Source: Synergistaceae bacterium
Lineage (GTDB): Bacteria > Synergistota > Synergistia > Synergistales > Aminobacteriaceae
Assembly: GCA_017451025.1 (NCBI GenBank)
Contig: JAFSSM010000039.1
Span: 1-40,257 of the forward strand
Reading direction: 5' to 3'
DNA length: 40,257 nt
Shown: positions 34,674 through 40,257 of the stretch, in pieces
How the letters are laid out: each line of letters opens with the position of its first letter
How positions within the stretch are numbered: the stretch's first letter is position 1
The notes under the pieces: generated by a model
What the model saw: the letters and a program-made list of their open reading frames with translations, nothing else
What the model was told of the DNA's origin: nothing
Database searches by the model: none
Position numbers and translations under genes: made by a program

Positions 34674-34920
34674 AAAACTTTTCCGTTAATGTCTTCTGTG
34701 CATAACGAGAATAACTGCTCCCACAGCAACAACCCCCGCAATTCCGAAGCACGCATCGCAGCCGCCCATCAGCAGCGCAACAATCAGCTTAGTCAGGTAA
34801 ACGCTAAACGGTGTCCCCGCGTTCAGGAAACCTACCATCAGGAACTCTTTTGCACCGAACTCCAGCTTCTCGCCCGTCAGCGTCAGCATCTCCCACGTGT
34901 TCAGCAAGCCCGTGATGAAC

Positions 34921-34942
34921 GATGCACTAACGATGCACTAAC
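34921..34942. repeat. Perfect 11-bp tandem duplication causing a frameshift
   Basis: GATGCACTAAC occurs twice in a row (34921-34931 and 34932-34942), and a partial third copy (AAC) precedes it. Removing one copy joins the main frame to the anchor frame, giving EVSASFITGLLNTWEMLTL, which aligns with VSVSLLSGLLSTWELFTL in the neighbouring surface protein. Confidence 0.95.
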
Positions 34943-37199
34943 CTCTGCATTTCCGGATTCTCCGTTGTCGTGGAGCACATATGCCTTCAAGTCCTCTACC
35001 TTAACGCCCTTGATGTGCTGTTCATACAGATCGTCGGACAAAACTACTTTCAACACATAATACCCGTCCTGACTCACTAACAGCGTGTTCATCTTGCCCA
35101 CTAGATCGCTCTCACGGCTCTTCATTTCGTCGAGCATTGCCTGTGTCGGGTCTTGCGGGTCGTGAATATTTTCCTTCTCAAGCACTTTCAGCTCATCAGC
35201 CGAAATGTTCACAGTATCCGCTATTTTTTCCAGAAGGGCATCGTCCGGCGTAAATGCCTGAATGCTCCCTAGCCCAAGCTCCTTTGGTGCAGTTACTACC
35301 CCTCTGTGAGTCCGGCCGGAACTCAGCCTGAGTGCCGCATACACTACTTTTCCTGCAGGAACTTCCTTAATTTCCCTGCCGCTCTCGTCGAAGAATGCGT
35401 ACTCCATATCCTCAAGCGCAGAGGAATTGACCTGACTGCTTCCTGTTATTCCGTGAAGTTCAAGCCTCGTGCCCTGTGAAACCTCCAGCAGAGTCAGCTT
35501 CAGCAAGTACACTCCATCTCTAGCCGGACGAATTTCCGGCAATGTCATAACTACGCGCAAGTTCCTGTCCGAAATTGCCTGAATGTCCGCTTGTCCGACC
35601 TGCCACGTCTGAGAGATTATCTCTTGTTGTGTGAGCTGGTAGACATTCTCCACTCCAAAGAACGACGCTACTCCATCACGAAGTCCATCTGACATTTGGA
35701 ACGTGTAATCCATGAAGTTACGGTTACCGTTCCTGCTTACTCTGGTTACGGTGATTATCGCCTGGCCGGATATTCTCGTGCCGTCAGACTTTATCGCGTT
35801 TACATTCACAGAATGATTCCCTGTCAGAGTATCGTACGGAATTGTTCCGGTGATTGTGTTATCGTGCGAAGACAGGACGGCCAAGTCGGACGTGAAGCTC
35901 CAGCTCCGTATTCCCTCTGCGTCGAAAGTTATTGCCGTAATTTCCGACCCTTCCTGCACGGTCTGTGAGGCAGGAGTCAGCTCGAGGCTTGATGCATCAT
36001 TCCCGACCTCATAGTCAGCTTCGGTGAAGGAGTTGCTGTTGATGTTTTCGCGCTCCGCATCAGAGAATCCCGCAATGCCTCCTGGATATTTTGCGCTAAT
36101 CGCCGCGTTCGACGAACACCCTATGATTTCGCCGTCAGACACATAGCCCGCAATGCCTCCTGCTGAATAATCAGCGTATATCTCCGAACCTGGAAGCACC
36201 TTGCAGTTCCTGATTGTACCTCCGGATAGTTCGCCGACAATTCCTCCGGCCGCAGAGTTCTCGCCGCTGGCGGACAGGCTTCCGGTGAATGTGCAGTTGT
36301 CGATTATTCCGCTAATGAGTTCTTTGGCGATTCCTCCTGTACTTCCGGTTGCGGCGGATGCCCGGACTTCGGAGGAACTGGTGCTTGCAGTCATTTGGAC
36401 ATGGAGATTCTGGACGGCAATACCGTTAGTCCGGATTATTCCGAACATGCTTATTGCGGCGGAACAGGTTATTGTTTTGCCAGCACCGTCGAAATGTCCC
36501 GTAAATGGATGCTCGCTTGTTCCGAGAGGCTGCCAGTTCCTTATGACGGAAATATCGATGTCTGCATAGAGTGCGTAGTATTGGCCGATGGGTTCCGTGC
36601 CGCTGTTTATCCTGCCGAGAAGAGCGAGAAGTGCACTCGCCGAAGTCAGCCTGACAGGATTATTCTGCGAACTGCCCGTTGATTCTTGGGTGTAGTCGGT
36701 GGAAGGTGTTTGTGAAGGTTCAGGCTCAGAAGAGGGAACATCTCCACTCTGCGGTGCTGAATCTCCGCTCACAGGATTAACGTCATTGCTCGCTGGTGCA
36801 ACGTCTTCACTACTGACCGAAGGGGCTTGTGGTTCGGGCTGTTCTTGAGGTGTATTCTGTTCCTGCGGTGAATACTGTGCATACGGGTTATTGTCTGCGG
36901 TTGAATCTGAGCCGGAATTGGTCTCAGAAATTCTCTCTGCTTCTCCTGTAACTCGCACGTCCATCGATGAGATTGATGTTCCTGTGTCGTAGTAGTAAGT
37001 AAGTTCTGAGGGAGCGGCGGCAAAATAGAGCATTCCTGCGCCAATATCTGCGGAATATGTCATGTCTGGAGAGATGGCAAATCCTGAGACGTTGGAGACA
37101 AATTCCGAAATGCTCATAGGCAGGCCGAGCGTGGACTTTGCGGAATTGAGGTTGAGGACGTAGGGATAACCGGAGACTGACGAGGCATCAACTGATAGT

Positions 37200-40060
37200 G
37201 TGAGTTCTTGGCCGGAAGCCTCGAGAGTAGTAAGTGCGGAATTGGCGGAGAGATCGAGTGCGGCTAAACGGTTGCCGTTGCAGTTCAGCTCCTCCAAAGA
37301 AGTGTTGTTGCTGAGATCTAGATTCGTGAACTGGTTGCCGTAACATATAAGGTATACCAAATTTGTATTCAGACTAAGGTCTAAGGCCGTCAACTGGTTA
37401 CCGCCGCATTCAAGTCCTGTCAAAGCGGAATTGTTGCGCAAATCTAAAGCGGTCAGCTTATTTCCATCGCAATCCAGATTCCTCAATTCGGAATTACTGC
37501 TCAAATCCAGAGCAGATATTTCGTTTCCGCCGCACCATAGCCGCCTCAAAGCTGTATTGCTGCTTACGTCTAAGGCAGTGAGGTGATTCCTGTGGCAGGC
37601 CAGCGTCTGCAAATAGGTGTTCTTGCTCACGTCTAAGGCTGTCAGCTGGTTATCGCTGCAGTCCAGCGTATCCAAATAGGTATTGCTGCTCACATCAAGA
37701 GTGGTCAGCTTATTTTGGCCGAAGACCAGACTCCGCAAAGCTGTATTTTTGCTGACATCTAAGGCCGTAACATCATTTGAGCCGATGTCCAATATTTCCA
37801 GAGCCGTGTTATTGCTCAAGTCGAGAGCGGTTAAGTGAGTGTAGTTGCAGAGAATTTCCGTCAGTGCCGTATTGTTGGTAACATCTAAGACGGTCAAATT
37901 GTTGGAACCGCACAGCAGATTCGTCAATGCTGTGTTATTGCTAACATTGAGTGAGGTTAATTGATTCCCCCAGCAGTTGAGGTATGTCAAGTCCGTGCAG
38001 CTGCTAACGTCTAAAGCCGCTATTGCGTTCCTGCTGCAATCAAGACTGATTAACGCTGTGTTATTGGTTACGTCTAAAGCCGCTATTTCATTACCAGCGC
38101 AGACCAGCTCAGTTAATGACGGGTTGCTGTTAACGTTGAGAGCTGTCAACTGGTTGCTGTTGCAGTCCAAAAACGTCAATGCTGTGTTGCTGCTAACGTC
38201 GAGGGTGCTTAACTGGTTTTCGCCGCAGTCAATAAGTTCCAATGCTGTATTGCTGCCAACGTTGAGTTCGGTCAGCTGGTTGCTGTTGCAATCTAGACTT
38301 ACCAGCAAAGTGTGAAGACTCACGTCAAGAGCGGCTATCTGGTTGTTGCTGCAATTCAGATCGGTCAAGTATAGATTCTGGCTGATGTCTAGAACGGTCA
38401 GCTGGTTGCTGTTGCAGTGCAGATAACTCAAACCGCTATAGGGATTGCTGTTGCCGCCGCCGTAAGCCGAATCCTCCGCCGCTGTAACCAAACTGCTGTA
38501 CTGAACATGCCAGTCAATAACTGAATTACTCAAGTTTAGCGTGGTCAGCTGGTTTTGGGAGCAATCCAGCACCTCCAAATGTGTGTTGCTCACGTCAAGT
38601 GTGGTTAATTGGTTGTAGTTGCACCTTAGTTCGGCCAACGCTGTGTTGCTGCTCACATCAAGTTCTGTTAGCTGGTTTCCGCCGCAGTTCAGCTCGGACA
38701 AATATGTGTTGCTATTTACATCGAGTGCGGATAGCTGGTTGTTGTAACACCAAAGCCCCGCTAAATTTGCACTCCTGCTCACATCAATAGTGCTTATTTG
38801 GTTATTGCCGAAGTTAAGCTCCGTCAACGCCGTATTATTGCTAATGTACAACGCCGTAATCTGGTTATCGTGGCAATACAGCTCCGTCAAGTCAGGATTA
38901 TTGCTAACATCCAACGCCGTCAATTGGTTCCAGCCGCAATACAGGTGAATTAGTGCCGTATTACTGGAAGTGTTTAGTTCGGTCAACTGGTTGTTGTGCG
39001 CGACAAGGTCAAGCAGCTCGGTGCAGCCGTTCACGTTTAGCTTCGTCAGATGGTTATAGCGGCAGAGCAGCCCCGTCAATTTAGGGTTATTGCTCAGGTC
39101 TAGTTCTGCCAGTTCGTTGTTGTCGCAATTCAGATGATCCAAAATTGCACAGTTGCTCAGGTCTAGTTCTGTTAGTGCGTTGCTGTCGCATTCCAAAGTC
39201 GTCAATTCTGTGTTATTGCTCAGGTCAAGTGTAGCTATCTGATTGTCGCGGCATCTCAATTCCGCCAATATTGGGCTGTTGCTCACATCAAGGGCCGCTA
39301 TCTGATTGTAGCTGCAGTTGAGATATGCCAAGCTGGGGTTATTGCTAACATCAATTGTAGTCAGGTACCTTGTCTCTCTCTCTCTATAATGCGAGCCGTT
39401 GCAATCCAGGTACGTCAAAGCCGGATTATGACTCACATCCAGTTCTGTCAGGAGAGTTTGCTGGCACTCCAGGCGTTCCAGCTGGGTATTGCTGCTCAAG
39501 TCAATAGCCGCTATGCTGGTGTAGCCGAAATCCAGTTCCTTCAAGAGCGGGTTATTGCTCACATCAAGAGCTGTTAATCCAGAATTACCGCCGCATCGCA
39601 AATATTCCAGAGATGGATTGTTGCTAACATCCAATACGGTGAATTGATTATTATTATCCCAAAGACCATAGCAATCCAAGTTCGTCAAATTCGGGTTGCT
39701 GCTCACATCCAGCTCCGTCAATTTATTGAAGGCGCAATTCAGTACCCTCAACTTGGGATTATTGCTAACGTCAAGCTGAGTAAGTGAGCTCCCGTAAATT
39801 AACAGTTCCTCGAGATCCGGATTATTGTAGACGTAAAGAGTTGTGAGCTGGTTGAATTCGCCAGATGTATACGCGACGGAATCACCATAATTATTATTGA
39901 GGTTAATCCGCTTCAGTGCAGGATTGCTGCTCACATCAAGGGCAGTCAGTAGATTATTTTCACAAGCCAAGTACTCCAGAAGGACATTGCTGCTCACATC
40001 AAGCTCACTGATATTGTTATACGAGCAGCTCAACGATGTTAGCGACGTGAATTTATCAAT
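37200..40060 (-). repeat. About 43 tandem 63-bp coding repeats (leucine-rich repeats)
   Basis: The repeat period is 21 codons. Most units read close to [TP]xLxxLxCxxNxLTxLDVSxN. A few carry insertions (near residues 70, 140, 225 and a longer one near residue 540). The DNA copies are similar but not identical, so copy number could change by recombination, and short-read assembly here may be unreliable. Confidence 0.9.
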
Positions 40061-40234
40061 ACCGCTCAGTGAATATATACCCATGCTGTCAACATTTATC
40101 GTGCTGACCGCCGCAATCTCCTCATCGCTCAAACTTCCGTCGCTGTCGCTGTCGAAATTGCTGCTCACATACTCCCTGAACACGTCATCAGGAAAATTCG
40201 CCGCGTCAATAGTCAAGGAAGATGAGCCAGGATC

Positions 40235-40257
40235 GGGGGGGGGGGGGGGGGGGGGGG
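40235..40257. other. Terminal run of 23 G at the contig end
   Basis: The window ends in 23 consecutive G. This is the typical look of a two-colour sequencing artefact at a contig edge, although a true G/C tract in the missing 5' part of the surface-protein gene cannot be ruled out. It should not be translated. Confidence 0.8.

Larger units (their letters stand above)
34686..40257 (-). pseudogene. Giant leucine-rich-repeat surface protein with Synerg-CTERM-like anchor; frameshifted and 5'-truncated
   Basis: The main frame ends early at 34901; the anchor continues in another frame to 34686. From the N-terminus: an EF-hand-like loop (FDSDSDGSLSDEEI), about 43 leucine-rich repeats of 21 residues (consensus LTxLDVSxNTALxxLxCxxNQ), a Ser/Pro/Gln/Glu linker, GLUG-type repeats, an Ig-like region (SLELTPASQTVQEGSEITAI) and a C-terminal domain shared with the neighbouring gene. 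The out-of-frame end has GTPFSVYLTK, GGCDAC, a hydrophobic helix and HRRH. The frame is open into the terminal G run, so the signal peptide is missing; TTG 40216 is unlikely to be the true start. It would be an adhesin-like exported protein. An 11-bp tandem duplication causes the break. Confidence 0.85.

Noticed and set aside
37200-40060. CRISPR-like array because of the regular short repeats
   Set aside because: The period is 63 bp with gradual sequence variation and one open frame across it. There are no identical repeats with unrelated spacers and no cas genes.
40235-40257. Terminal G23 as a phase-variable tract
   Set aside because: It lies exactly at the contig end, where two-colour chemistry artefacts give such runs. 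No sequence beyond it supports a real tract.

Overview
The window is a bacterial contig end of moderate GC, most likely from Synergistota (Synergistaceae, probably a host-associated or anaerobic member). Three things point there. Two surface proteins at the right end finish in a Gly-Gly-Cys plus transmembrane plus basic tail that resembles the Synerg-CTERM sorting signal. The S10-spc-alpha ribosomal gene order carries a KOW protein between map and infA. Two oxygen-sensitive radical SAM enzymes fit an anaerobe. The assignment is inference from gene content, not a database result.

Left part (1-21220, all + strand): a very long, tightly packed run. It starts with the 3' end of tuf and continues through the S10, spc and alpha operons (rpsJ to rplQ, with secY, adk, map, a KOW protein, infA and rpoA). 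It goes on into an ECF transporter module (a fused double ATPase and EcfT), a GDSL hydrolase and truA, then two unusual genes: an ABC ATPase fused to an RsbW-like HATPase domain, and a TerD-vWA (TerF-like) protein. Many junctions in the last third are 4-nt stop/start overlaps. rpsD is missing from its usual place between rpsK and rpoA.

Middle part (21210-28551): a minus-strand chemoreceptor with three tandem near-identical sensory repeats; a divergent secreted papain-family protease; three small secreted proteins (Spy/CpxP-like, Pro/Lys-rich, His/Pro/Gly-rich) on the minus strand; and, divergent from them, an OmpR-type response regulator with its histidine kinase. The last five look like an envelope-stress or metal-response unit.

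The most interesting locus is 28624-31584. A 63-residue peptide carries two copies of a Cys-x7-Cys-x3-Cys unit with a conserved RPIGG core. It has its own promoter and is followed by an attenuator-like terminator and then two different radical SAM/SPASM enzymes. This has the architecture of a ribosomally made, radical-SAM-modified peptide (RiPP, possibly ranthipeptide-like) whose precursor I do not recognise. A nitronate monooxygenase-family gene follows.

Right part (32795-40257, minus strand): two cell-surface protein genes with GLUG-type repeats and the GGC C-terminal anchor. One also has about 43 leucine-rich repeats. Both are frameshifted: the first by a compensating pair of one-base changes in short G/C runs, the second by a perfect 11-bp tandem duplication that cuts the anchor off. 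An 11-bp G/C homopolymer lies next to a -10-like element upstream of the first gene. This is either surface-protein phase variation or poor assembly near the contig end; the window ends in 23 G, which looks artefactual.
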